Source: Agelas oroides (taxonomy: Eukaryota > Porifera > Demospongiae > Agelasida > Agelasidae). From it: a stretch of DNA of 64,000 bases. Shown piece after piece: positions 33,679 through 44,100 of the stretch. The stretch lies in NCBI GenBank assembly GCA_949130485.1, contig OX422184.1, forward strand, positions 11,477,996 through 11,541,995. The letters run 5' to 3'. Below the pieces are notes generated by a model. That model did no database searches, was not told the origin of the DNA, and saw only the letters and a list, made by a program, of their open reading frames with translations. The position numbers and the translations under genes are program-made. How positions within the stretch are numbered: position 1 is the first letter of the stretch; every line of letters begins with the position of its first letter.

Positions 33679-34608
33679 CTGCAGCTGTTGTGGTACAGGG
33701 CCAGGGTCCATGTTGTTCATGGATGAGTACAGCTTTGGCACATGCTTGTCTCGGTTACAGCGCACACACTCGGTAGAGTGTGAGTGAAGCTGAAGGCCTG
33801 GGAACCGCTCCGAGCATGTAGTACATTTCTGCATTTCCAATGCAGCAATCTCTGCATGAAACTTCCGCATCTTAGCCTGAACAGAGGGCTGTTCAAACAA
33901 AGGCAGCTGTGACTGTTGTCCTCTTTGCCCTTCCCTGTTACACTGTAGTCTGGCCTCTCTCTCTCTGCCAGTCTCAGCAGCCAACCTGTGATGTTGGTTA
34001 GCACTCATCTGCTGTAGCCTGGCTGCTCTCTCTTCTTCAGTCTCAGAGGCCAGCCTGCGACATTGGTTGGCACTCATCTGCCGTAGCCTGGCTGCTCTCT
34101 CTTCTTCAGTCTCAGAGGCCAGCCTGCGACATTGGTTGGCACTCATCTGCTGTAGCCTGGCTGCTCTCTCTTCTTCAGTCTCAGAGGCCAGCCTGTCCCT
34201 CATCTGCTGTAGCCTGTCTGCTCTCTCTTCTTCAGTCTCAGAGGCCAACCTGTGACGTTGGTTGGCACTCATCTGCTGTAGCCTGGCTGCTCTCTCCTCT
34301 TCAGTCTCAGAGGCCAGCCTGTCCCTCATCCGCTGAAGCCTAACTGCTCTCTCCTCTTCGCTTTCAGTTGCCAGACTCTGACGTCGGTTATCACGTATTT
34401 GCCGCAATCTGGCGTCTCTCTCTTCAGCAGTCTGTGCGGCGCGTCTAGCCCTATCTCTTGCTCTCCGCACTCTCAGCCGTTCCTCTCTCTGTTCCGCGGT
34501 TTCAGAGGCACGACGAGCTCTCTCTCGCTCTCTTCTACGCTGCAGTCTGTCTTCTCTGTTCCGTGATGACTCGGGGACTCTTGCTGAAGAATTGCTGTAC
34601 GACTCCAT
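33679..34608 (-). CDS. Helitron N-terminal exon with charged repeats and a Cys motif
   Basis: The exon starts with an ATG at 34,608 (MESYSNSSARVPESSR) and has no stop before the donor at 33,679. Residues about 20-240 are repeats of the type RLASETEEERAARLQQMSAN, a charged coiled coil made of about 23-residue units. They are followed by a cysteine region CTTCSERFPG and CVRC, and by NNMDPGPVPQQLQ leading into the next exon. The Cys motif is probably a zinc-binding site for the Helitron ends. The DNA repeats (33,990-34,380) are nearly identical units, so the array is expanding or recently homogenised. A T-rich region lies upstream (34,690-34,730). Confidence 0.8.
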
Positions 34609-35246
34609 TGTAGAACACGTGGCGTCTGCACTATACGTATTTTATTGACGTTACGTGCGTTAAATTGGATAAGTTTAGGATATGCGGCACAACGTACGAC
34701 ACATAATATATAATAATATATATACTAGACGAATGCAGAGCATTGTGGGGCGGGCCTGAGCAAGCAGTATGCCAAGTCAAGTCTGGCCTCCTGCTGACCT
34801 CTATTGGCTCTGAAGACACTGCAAGGCTTCTCATGTTTACTGGTTCATACACAATCAGGAAAGCTGCTGAAAAGTCGCAGCTATTCAATTATCAGCTACC
34901 TTGGTCCAAGGGGGTAATACTTAAAACAGCAAAATTTCCCATGTATAACACATTCAGGTCACCTGTCCCACGTGTAACACATGGGGGACGTATAAGTCAC
35001 CTGTCCCTCCCTTGTCCCATGTGTAACACATGGGGAACAATTAAGTCAGACTTAAACAGTCAGTGATTAACTTTCTCTATACTTTATATATTCGGGAACA
35101 GTTAAGTCACCTGTAATTAATTCGTTCAAAATGAAGGGTTACTCCAAAAAGGTATGGGCACAATTAAAAAATTAAACTTTGCACAAGCAGAAACTACTAT
35201 GTAGTTCCTCATGAACCAAGTATGGGTATCATTTATTAATGTTAGC
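34609..35246. other. Upstream flank of the Helitron; no gene
   Basis: On the minus strand TCTAGTATATATATTA (beginning at 34,729) resembles the TC start of some Helitrons, but the preceding base is G and not A, so the 5' end is unproven. A partial tandem duplication of GTCACCTGTCCC and GTGTAACACATGGGG lies at 34,958-35,042. Confidence 0.4.
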
Positions 35247-36130
35247 TCAGCAATTACTATGCAGTATGGATATGGTTATGCATCTCACACACTCAGTGTC
35301 ATTACTGTCAGGTGACACTGTTCTGACATTCAGGCCAGGAAACTTCTCTAAACATGTAATACATTTGGAGACCTGTAGAGCTGCTAGATGAGAATGGAAG
35401 TTAACAATTTTAGTACGAACAAACTGTTGCTCTCTTTGTATCCTGTGATTCTCTCTGTCCTGCTCACGTCTTGTTGCTGTTTCCTCAGGAGTCTCGTGGG
35501 TCAGTCTCCTCTGTTGCACAAGGCTCACTTGCTGGAGACGGGCCTCTCTCTGGTCTGGAGTCTCATGGGTCAGTCTCTTCTGTTGTGCAATGCTCGTTTG
35601 CTTGAGATGGGGCTCTCTCTGATCTGGAGTCTCATGGGTCAGTCTCAATTGTTGTTCAATGCTCAATTGCTCAAGACGGGCCTCTCTCTGGTCCGGAGTC
35701 TCGTGGGTCAGTCTCATCTGTTATGCGAGGCTCACTTGCTCGAGACGAGCTTCTCTCTGATCCGGAGTCTCATGGGTCAGTCTCATTTGTTGCGCAAAGC
35801 TGATTTGCTGGAGATGACTTGTTCTCTGGTCTGGAGTCTCTGACGCTAATAGCCCTCTCCTGTAATCCAAAACTCTCTCCCGCTGGGCAGCAGACCGCGA
35901 AGCACGATGGGCTCTATCCCTTACTCTCTGTCTTGCTAGCCGTGCCTCCCTTTGTTGAGCGCTTTCAGCAGTGCGACGATCCCATTGTTCGTGCGGTCTC
36001 TTTTCTGTAGCTCGCTCCTGACCGTGTTGTCATAAGATTATGTTGTCGCGTTGATTTCTACGCCTCAGTCTTTCTCTCCTTCTTTCTTCGGATTCATAAG
36101 TGAGTCGTACATACTTCTTTCTGGCTTTCA
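35247..36130 (-). pseudogene. Second Helitron N-terminal remnant
   Basis: The minus strand encodes repeats of RLTHETPDQREARLEQ-type units (35,470-35,850). They are followed toward lower coordinates by KIVNFHSHLAALQVSKCITC, LEKFPGL and ECVRC, so it has the same layout as the exon at 33,679-34,608 but a different family. A stop occurs near 35,718 and another near 36,030. Upstream, up to 36,130, frames of the same charged type continue. No Rep or helicase follows it. Confidence 0.75.
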
Positions 36131-36230
36131 AACGTAGCTAGCTTAGCTATATCTTTCGACATGTAGCTAACATGTGGAAATATTGCAATGTATGCCGGTG
36201 TTTGTGGAGCAATATACCGTGGGTATATGT

Positions 36231-36900
36231 GTGCTAATCTTGGGTTCATTGTACACACTCTGTGTCATTACCGTGAAATAGTAGCTACTGCTGCAGGCAA
36301 CAAGGGCTCAAAGCATTATATTTGGAGGCGGCTTGAACAGTTGCAAGTTGAGAATGAGGGTTGAACATCTTTGTACGAACAAATATATTTCGTTGGTTTC
36401 TAGTGTCTCCAACTTATTCACATCTTAATTGGCACTGTCTCCTCAGTCACGGTCTATAGTGCATTGATAGTTGCTGAGCACACACAGCTGTGGAATCAGG
36501 ATTTTCTCAGCTCAGAGGTATGGAGTCAGGGTGGTGCAGACTACACTGTCAGCCCTTTTCCAGAGCACAATTATTGGAGTTGTGGTATGGGGTTTTAGAT
36601 GCTCTTCTGTAGCTGTTGCTCACGACAGTTACGTATTTCGTCGAGTCACGCAGACCTCTCTGATTCGGGTCCTCACAAGCTAATCGCTCTGTCGTTAATA
36701 CATGCACATGGAGCACTCCCCGTTGGCGGCAGTGTCACGCATCACGTTAGTAATCAGTCTCCGTCTTGCTAGTCGCGCCTCCCTTTCCTAACCATTTTCA
36801 AGTCCCTGTTACGTTGGTTCCCACTGTTCAGCCTTTCAGTCTTCATTGTGTCTTGCTAGTCTTGTCTCTTGAGCAACAGTGGTCAACGAGTTATTATAGT
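36231..36900 (-). pseudogene. Third, most decayed Helitron N-terminal remnant
   Basis: Parts match 35,285-35,490 with many changes and several indels. GTGTCATTACCGTGA (36,261), CATTATATTTGGAGG (36,314) and TTGTACGAACAAA (36,372) correspond to GTGTCATTACTGTCA, CATTTGGAGAC and TTAGTACGAACAAA. No open frame survives. With the two previous entries it forms a series of three related N-terminal segments with no Rep/helicase between them. Confidence 0.6.
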
Positions 36901-36938
36901 ATACGTATTAAATCAGGTAAGGACCAGATGTTTAGGAC

Positions 36939-37189
36939 CAGAGGAGGTCGGACATGGTTGAACTTTACTAATTAAAAAGGCCCAGTCGTCACTAATTGAT
37001 CTTTCGTATCTCAACAGACTAGCTCTCAGGACTTCTACCGAGAGGGGCCCCAGTTTTTAAATCAAGATTCATAGCTGGGTTCAGTCATAGAAAAAGCTAA
37101 AAAACGTTCTACCTTGCAATATCCAACATCAATTAGTGATGACACGGCCTTTTTAATTAGTAAAGTTCAACCGTGTCCGACCTCCTCTG
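36939..37189. mobile_element. 251-bp foldback element with 9-bp target duplication
   Basis: CAGAGGAGGTCGGACA... at the left end is inverted at the right (TGTCCGACCTCCTCTG), with arms of about 60 bp that include TAATTAAAAAGGCC / GGCCTTTTTAATTA. The 9-bp GTTTAGGAC flanks it at 36,930-36,938 and 37,190-37,198. It has no coding capacity. The 9-bp duplication points to a MULE-type transposase. Confidence 0.85.
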
Positions 37190-37300
37190 GTTTAGGACCA
37201 TCCCGCCCACACTTTTGCATCACGTGAGAACCGGCTTCTCCCGGCCCGAGCCCTGCCTACTCCGTGCTTGCGAATGCACCAGTTCAACGCCCGATTTTGA

Positions 37301-37423
37301 AGATGCCTCCCAATGGTCCGGACGAGTGGCGTGCTAGAATTGGTCACTGGGAGAACAGAAAGCTACGGTGGTACCAGACACACTGTGGGTCTCGCCCGCG
37401 TGTCCTGCTACATCTACATCTGG
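37301..37423 (+). CDS. Candidate first exon of an unknown small gene
   Basis: From ATG at 37,303 the frame encodes MPPNGPDEWRARIGHWENRK, with many Trp and Arg residues and ending at a possible donor (GCAAG/GTGATC) near 37,427. Further on, a good acceptor (CACTCCGTTAG near 38,391) begins the Glu-rich frame at 38,392-38,600. If these belong together the intron holds the element at 37,547-38,313. I do not recognise the protein. Confidence 0.25.
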
Positions 37424-37546
37424 GCAAGGTGATCTCGGAGGCGCCTCTGTTATGAGTTTTGCTGCTACTCTCGCTGGCTGGGAGTGGCGTGTGTGAAGCA
37501 GGAAACAGTGCGCTCTCCCTTCTATGCAAATTAGTCGGCCAAGGCC

Positions 37547-38313
37547 GGTGTTACAGTGATGTGTGTTCAATGTGTGCCCCCGAACACATTTCCCTAGTGA
37601 TATCCGTTCCCCTGAACAGATATCACTGGTATAATTGGCAACATTAGTGTCGTGATATATGATTCCCAGGGTTTAACTGTTCCCCCATGATAAAGGTAAG
37701 AAAGTAAGACAGGAATTATATCATGTAGGGAGGGACAGTCTAATATTAGACTATTAATATTAGCAGAATTCTGAAGGATTACTGAACATTTGTTCATTAA
37801 TCCTTTAGATACAATTCTGCTTGTATAATGGTAAGAAAGTGATAGCAAGTGTTTCATTATAGGCATGAATTTAAAGACAGCAGAGTACATGCAGATGCAA
37901 GGATACAGCAAGAGCCAGAAGTAGTTAGTTACTTTGAAATGCATGTTACATTATGGAAGTATATTATCACGTGGACCAGCAAGAAGATGGCTCTAAAAAA
38001 TAACGAAGAGAGCCAGAACAGAAACTGATTCCTATAACGTCTTTCTTCGTATCAAACATAGTATAGTTAAGAAATGTTTTGGTATTAGCCTTCATCCATT
38101 CTTGAGGTGCTTGGATGAAGAACAAGCCCATGCACTATAAGCCCTTCAGTGCCTGTCAATATCATGCAGGTGTAAGCTTTGAAGATGGAAACACATATCA
38201 CTGAGGGTTTTGCAAGGGAAACTCTTGACCCTAGTGATATCTGTTTGGGGAACAGATATCACTGGTGTTTGGGGGCACACATTTCCTGGGGGAACATATA
38301 TCACTGTAACACC
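37547..38313. mobile_element. Inverted-repeat element with GGTGTTACAGTGAT termini
   Basis: About 85 bp at the left end (37,547-37,635) is inverted at the right end (38,226-38,313). This includes GGTGTTACAGTGAT and two copies of AGTGATATC at each side. No coding sequence and no clear target duplication were found. The repeated GTGATATCTGTTC words suggest internal binding sites for a transposase. Confidence 0.65.
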
Positions 38314-38391
38314 AGTGCTGCGTGTGTGGTCGACATGGAAATGTGTGGGGTACTCTCTTTTTTTCTCTGTTTTCTCACTCCGTTAGGTCAT

Positions 38392-39026
38392 CTTCTCTCG
38401 ATCAGTCGATGTGATGGATTTGCTGGAGCAGATGGAAACCTCGGATCTGCAGGAGGGAGAGGGGGAGAGGAAAGAGAAGGAGAAGAAAGGGGACAGCGTC
38501 GTTAGGTCGTCTTCTCTCGATGTGATGGATTTGCTGGAGCAGATGGAAACCTCGGATTTGCAGGAGGGGGAGGGGGAGAAGAGAAGGAGAAGGAGAAGAG
38601 AGTTTAATGGAAACCTCACATTTGCAGGAGGAGAAGAAAGAGGAAGAGAGCCGGTTGCTACAGATGCCATCCGTGATCATGGTGGAAGGAGGTGTCGACC
38701 CACCCGCTGATGATGCTCTTGAACCAGAAACTGACACCAGAACAAGGAAAGAAGCTGAACCCGCAAGCCCAGCGCCAGCAGGGGACAATCCAACTCTCCA
38801 GTCTGACCCTGCAGAAGGGGACAATCCACCTCTCCAGTCTGAACCTGATGCAGGGGACAATCCACCTCTCCAGTCTGACCCTGCAGAAGGGGACAATCCA
38901 CCTCTCAAGTCTGACCCTGATGCTGGGGACAACCCACCTCTCCAGTCTGACCCTGATGCAGGGGACAATCCACCTCTCCAGTCTGACCCTGATGCAGGGG
39001 ACAATCCACCTCTCCAGTCTGAGTGA
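38392..39026 (+). CDS. Repetitive acidic ORF, open on both strands
   Basis: Two regions are visible. First, a duplicated block with VMDLLEQMETSDLQEGEGE at 38,411-38,467 and again at 38,519-38,577, a direct repeat of about 108 nt. Second, a frame starting at about 38,607 with six or more 12-residue units GDNPPLQSDPDA, encoded by a 36-bp tandem repeat (38,780-39,020). The frame shifts between the two regions near 38,600. The minus strand is open over the same repeat array (38,402-39,073), so coding potential cannot be proved from openness alone. The plus-strand acidic repeat is the more protein-like. I do not recognise a family. Confidence 0.4.
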
Positions 39027-39029
39027 GCT

Positions 39030-39910
39030 TGACAGTGTTCAGTTGTCCAGGAGTATGTTTCTTCTGAAGCCATCTGGAATCACGATTCCAGATACCATCT
39101 GGAAGTATTTGTCTGGCACAAGCATGTATAGTGCACATAAGTTGAACATCTGTAACTACAATCATGCTTTCTAACATGACTTGCACAAGGTACCTGCTGC
39201 CTGCTGCCTGCACTCGTTCCTGCATGTTCTCTTCATGAAGTAAGTGCATGTTCATGCTCACCTATAGGGCACAGTCTGCCCTCTTCAATGGAACTACGGG
39301 AACTGTTGTGGTTTGTGGCATTGAAGATGGTACTCTATGTTCAGAAGGATTGTTTGTTGTAACACCCCACCAATAATGCTTATTATTATTTCTCCTCTGC
39401 ACACACTCTTGTTTACTCATCAGCTTGTTTACTCATCAGTATATGAAGTTGTTCCCACAGACACAGCTGTTTGACTATCACCCTCTTATATGTAGAAAAT
39501 CATGATCAGTTAGTATATTGCATGCATAGTCTATCAGTTTCCACCACATATTTGGGATGATATTTAATAGAAATTTATGTAGAATCTCTGTAGACATAAC
39601 CTGTATGCAAAGCAACAAGTGTTTTCCTAACCACATAAGCCAGTATTAATTCATCATGTATATACCTCTTGAGGGCACGTGCTCACATAGCACTGGCTCT
39701 AGAATTGAATGGGGTGGAGCAACCTGATTCAGCATCCAGTCCTCATTGCATCTGACCGGTACAATAGTCATACATATCTCATTCCAACTTTTCTCCATAT
39801 CACAGGTGAGACATCATGTATCGCGACTCGGACTGCTTTCTTGACTGCTTACTTTAGCATCAGTATAGACAAGAAAGCTTCAACAAAACAAGATTTGATG
39901 AAGCTGTGTT
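39030..39910. other. No gene seen
   Basis: Only short frames without motifs. Confidence 0.35.
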
Positions 39911-39914
39911 CATC

Positions 39915-40580
39915 TGACCTCAAGAAATGTCACTGAAAACCAAGCTAGGTAGTACTTCACCCCATAAGAAGTACATACCACTTCACCACTCAAGGCCACT
40001 GTATCATCAACTGCTTATTATGAGTGTTGGCCATGCATGAATGTAGAGGTGGAAAGGTTTAAGTTTTTAACTTGTTTCATGCAAGTGTGTTCATCCTAGC
40101 TTAGGAAATGGAACCAAGCTAGTAGTACTTTACCCCATAAGTGGTACATAACCTCACCACCCAGGCTATTGAGTGTTGACCACGAATGTAGAGATGGAAA
40201 GGTTTAAGAAAAACTTGTTTCATGCATGTTCATCTTAGCTCAAGAAATGTCATTGAAAGCCAAGCTAGGTAGTACTTTACCCCGTAAGTGGTACATACCA
40301 CTTCACCACATGCTACTGTATCAAGTGCTTATTTTGCATGAGTGTTGACCATGAATGTTGAGATGGAAATGTTTTAAGAAAAGCAAGATTTGAACCTGTT
40401 TCATGCAAGTGTGTTCATCTCAGCGTAGGAAACAGGATCGAAAACCAAGCTAGGTATACTCACTCCATAAGAGGTTAAAGCCACTTCACCACCCAGGCCA
40501 CTGTACCAAGGGGTGTTAACCATGAATGTAGAGGTGGAACAGGTGAACACAATTAAGATTTGAAGTTGTTTCAGTGGATC
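39915..40580. repeat. Tandem repeat of about 140-180 bp, four copies
   Basis: The block AAGCTAGGTAGTACTT...CCCCATAAGTGGTACATA...CACTTCACCAC...GAGTGTTGACCATGAATGTA...GAGATGGAAAGGTTTAAG recurs starting at about 39,940, 40,100, 40,260 and 40,445. Copies differ by indels. It lies just 3' of the SET-domain gene. Confidence 0.7.
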
Positions 40581-40682
40581 AAGTTTAAGAGCACATTGGA
40601 TGACAACAAGAGAACTAGAGTACTGTGACAAACACCATGCATGAATAATGTGGAAGGAAACACAAAAACCACAAGAGCTCAG

Positions 40683-41145
40683 CTAATTGAGAAGCCATGG
40701 ATGAGATTCAATGGAATCTTTGCTTCGATCTCCATAGTCATAGAGTAGTTCTTCTTTTGCCATAATGTCTTTCGCTGCTGTTAGAATTAAGTGTGGATTA
40801 TCATCCACTTCTACTATTGTAGTTTTAACATTGGAGGACCGGCTGCTGTGATTGACCAGTCTACCCAGCCTACCATCGTCACATGTTGCATCCACACTGG
40901 AAAGAAAAAGGAAGTACCTAAACAAATTGCTTGCATGCAGGTAGTAGATTGATGAAATCCCTACCATAGCCTCTTCATCTTGAACATGAAGTAATACATG
41001 AAACATCCAGCCGAGGGATTTGCAGAGTACAGCTCCTCTCTTCTTTGAGCTTCCTGAAAGGAGATGAGCTCTCCAGTGTACTCACAAATGAGATCACTTT
41101 TCTTGAAAGGTTTGGTGGAGAACACCCCACGACCTTTCCCTTCCA
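40683..41145 (-). other. KMT5A/SET8-like SET domain exons
   Basis: Two exons split by a 68-nt intron (40,897-40,964) encode GKGRGVFSTKPFKKSDLICE, YTGELISFQEAQRREELYSA, CFMYYFMFKMKR, then VDATCDDGRLGRLVNHSSRS, HLILTAAKDIMAKEELLYDY and GDRSKDSIESHPWL. The order and the ending G-D-R-S-K-x-S-I-E-x-H-P-W-L are those of KMT5A (SET8/PR-Set7), which monomethylates H4 Lys20. The SAM-binding G-x-G and N-H-S and the active-site Tyr (Y-D-Y-G) are all present. The exons upstream (41,230-41,573) also resemble the pre-SET helices of KMT5A. Confidence 0.88.
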
Positions 41146-44100
41146 CTTGTTTCACCTATAATATATTGTTATGAGATGTTCTAAAACTGTAGACTGCTTT
41201 CATTCATGGATAATATATAGTGATATTACCTGGAAGTCCATCCTCAACTTGTGACTGAATAACTTTACGTATCTCCTTGTCTTTTATTTTCTGTGTGTTG
41301 CAGTTGTACATTTGCAGTGTGAACTTTAACTTTCTACATGTACTATCTGTATTCCTAGATACCTTCACCATGGATAGTGTCTTTCTTCTCTTGTATCTTC
41401 TGCTGGGTAATGTATATTGTGTAAGTTGAGTGATAACAAAGTTAACAAGCAGTATACCTGGCATTGTAATACTCCACCGACTTCTCGTACGTAGATTTTA
41501 GCACCCGACTTCTCATTTTGGTGGTGTTAATCTCCTTCAAGAACAAGCTCGAGTCAGTTTCAGAAATATCAATCTATATCATTCAGAGATTGTGAATTTC
41601 ACCATAAGTATGGCATATGTAGTTGCCAAATGCTCCCATGTCCCTCCTCCCAACACACATGCACATGTACATCAACTAATAGAAAGCTTAACTCACTGTA
41701 GACAAAATCTCCATACTCACCGTGGTGAGGAGTTCCATATTGTGTAAAACATGGATGCCACAATCAACACCTCCCCTCTGATTGGTAACCTGATAATTAT
41801 AGAAGTTGACTAGTCCCAATCATGATAGTGAACAAACATAGTGAAGAAATGTACCTTAAGCTGGATTGGGTTCAGCTGGATCTCACATCCAAGAGCACAT
41901 TGCAGGTACTCTTGAAGTGTGGTGACTACTCCCTCATATCTCCCAACTTTCATGGAGTCAAGCACAAATGCCCTGGAAAGAACATGAATACAGAATCATC
42001 CATGCACTGCACAGGACATGTTTCCAGCCAATACCAGACCTCGTTAGCATGTCAGGTTTTGTGGTATACTTTAAGGGCTGCATTAACTAGGTCCGGGCTG
42101 CTTTAATGCTGACCTATATTGTAATGTATATTGTGTGCATGCACACATTTATGGCAGGTAGCACCTAAATATGAAAGCAAGCTAAGCTGACCTTGACTCA
42201 CTAATGCTAGTGCTAAATTACCTCTTAATCTTACATGCACCAGCTATATGTAATAGGGAAGAACATCCCCACTTGGCCTTCCATAAATTTGCTTACTTTC
42301 CACTTGGAAGGTGTACAGCAACCAAGATCCAATGCCAGGCACCTCTGTATCAGAAAGTTACACATTCAGTATACATACTGAGAATGAGATTATGTTAACA
42401 CTTCAAGACTTTACATCCCTATATGTCTGCATGAGTATATCATAGATGCAGCCACTATTTATAACTGGCGAAGTGTTATGGTATGGCACTGCTAAGAGTG
42501 CAAATATCTGGTAGAAGTGACATAAGTGGTATGAGAACTGAATGGTCAGTCTAGGACTGAATGGTCAGCCCGACCAAACAGTCACACCACGCAGACTGTT
42601 GATGGGGCATCATGACAAATGTGGGGGTAGAAATAGAAAATGTGGACAACTAGGTGCTTGTGCTTTAACACCCTTGAACAGAAAGAACAGCCAAAGGGCT
42701 TGTATGTGTAACATACAGTGTACCAGTGCCAGAACACTGCAGTTTGATCCAGTGCTGTGCCACATTCATCTAGTATTATCCAAGACCCAAGATATTATGT
42801 TGTACTCATCTGTTGCTTTTTTGTTTTACTGAACTTGATAACCTTACCTTAGTTTGCATGGGAAGATCACTGTTTTCCCTTTCTCCAACTTGGTTTGCCC
42901 ATTCAGGGATTTGTGCAATTGTACAAGCCTCTTCCTACACTTCTCTGGATTTCTCTCATCCCTAGCCAAACTTGCACTTCCATATGTCAAGTTCCATATG
43001 TCAAACTTGACATATACAGCACATTAGGTGAAGGTGGCAACATGGCACTAAAATGAAGAAAAAACATTCTATGAGTGCTTATCCTTGTACACAAAGTGCA
43101 ATAACTAACCGACTGAAGACGTCAATGATAGCATCACTGACTCCATTTCCAGGATACAAAGTATTCCAAAAAAGCATAGTGATGCTTGTCCATATAATTC
43201 TTACCAAACCACTAACATCTTGTGGATTCAACTTTCAGTAATTTACCTTTTATGGATCCATAAGCTACATACACTTACATGGATGCTTGCAGTTTCTGTT
43301 GCTCCTCCTGATCCCGACAGCATACAAACTCTTCTGTTTCAAAGTATAGTGGTGACACACCAACACAAACACAATGGTACCACACTTGGCACACATCACA
43401 CTGGACCCACTCTTCACAATCTTCTGTCTCACAGTTCACACACTTTGCACAACATCTGGCGACTGCCTCACCCAGGTAAGATCTCTTTATGGTTTGCATT
43501 TCAGTTGTGACACGAACTGGATGGAGGGAAGAATAGGTTAGACTTATAATTGCTATAATCAGGCAGGCACTGTGCTGAGTACCTGACAATGGAATCAGGG
43601 ATTCAATGTGGTTTATGGCAGGCATGGGGTTGTCAGTATCAGGATCTGTCATTTGAAGCCACATAATTGATATGGGATCTCTTGTGAGATCTGCATAGCA
43701 TGAGCATGGAAAGACTGGCATATTGTAGAGTGGTAGGTGTTGTTCCTCTGAAAGCTGGTAGATGGGCCTTTGAAGTGAACCTGCCAGAAACTGCACTTGG
43801 AGCCATCCTGTGTCAGTATTAGAGGACAATAACATGTATGGGGATATCTGAGGTATTGATCTAGGAATTAACCTGAGAAGCTGTTCAGCTTGGATGTTTG
43901 CATGGTTTCTTGCTGTAGAGTGTAGCAAACCAACTCTTCTTTGGTGGGGAACATTTTAGGCTTGTTCTGAAAGGCCTCATCGGTGCTTACAGATGCAAGA
44001 AATTGAATAGCCATCCCAGTATCTTCTAGTTGTGGGCAAATCTGAGATTGTGTTAAAGGGTAATTGCAGTGAATCAGATGTCATGCATGATGGCAATATG

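Noticed and set aside
34722-34741. Helitron 5' terminus TCTAGTATATATA
   Set aside because: The base before TC is G instead of A, and no matching 3' CTRR end with hairpin was found, so I did not call element limits.
38402-39073. 223-codon minus-strand ORF of SDWRGGLSPA repeats
   Set aside because: It is the antisense of a 36-bp tandem repeat that has no stop in two frames. The plus-strand reading is more protein-like.
41145-41155. Alternative start of the SET exon at 41,155 (VKQVEGKGRG)
   Set aside because: It gives a protein length closer to KMT5A, but the phase does not fit the donor at 41,229. The acceptor at 41,146 does. Kept as an open point.
43275-43928. Single 217-codon minus-strand ORF as one exon
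   Set aside because: It reads through two introns (43,517-43,582 and 43,808-43,872). Splice sites and phase give the PHD and vertnin-like exons instead.
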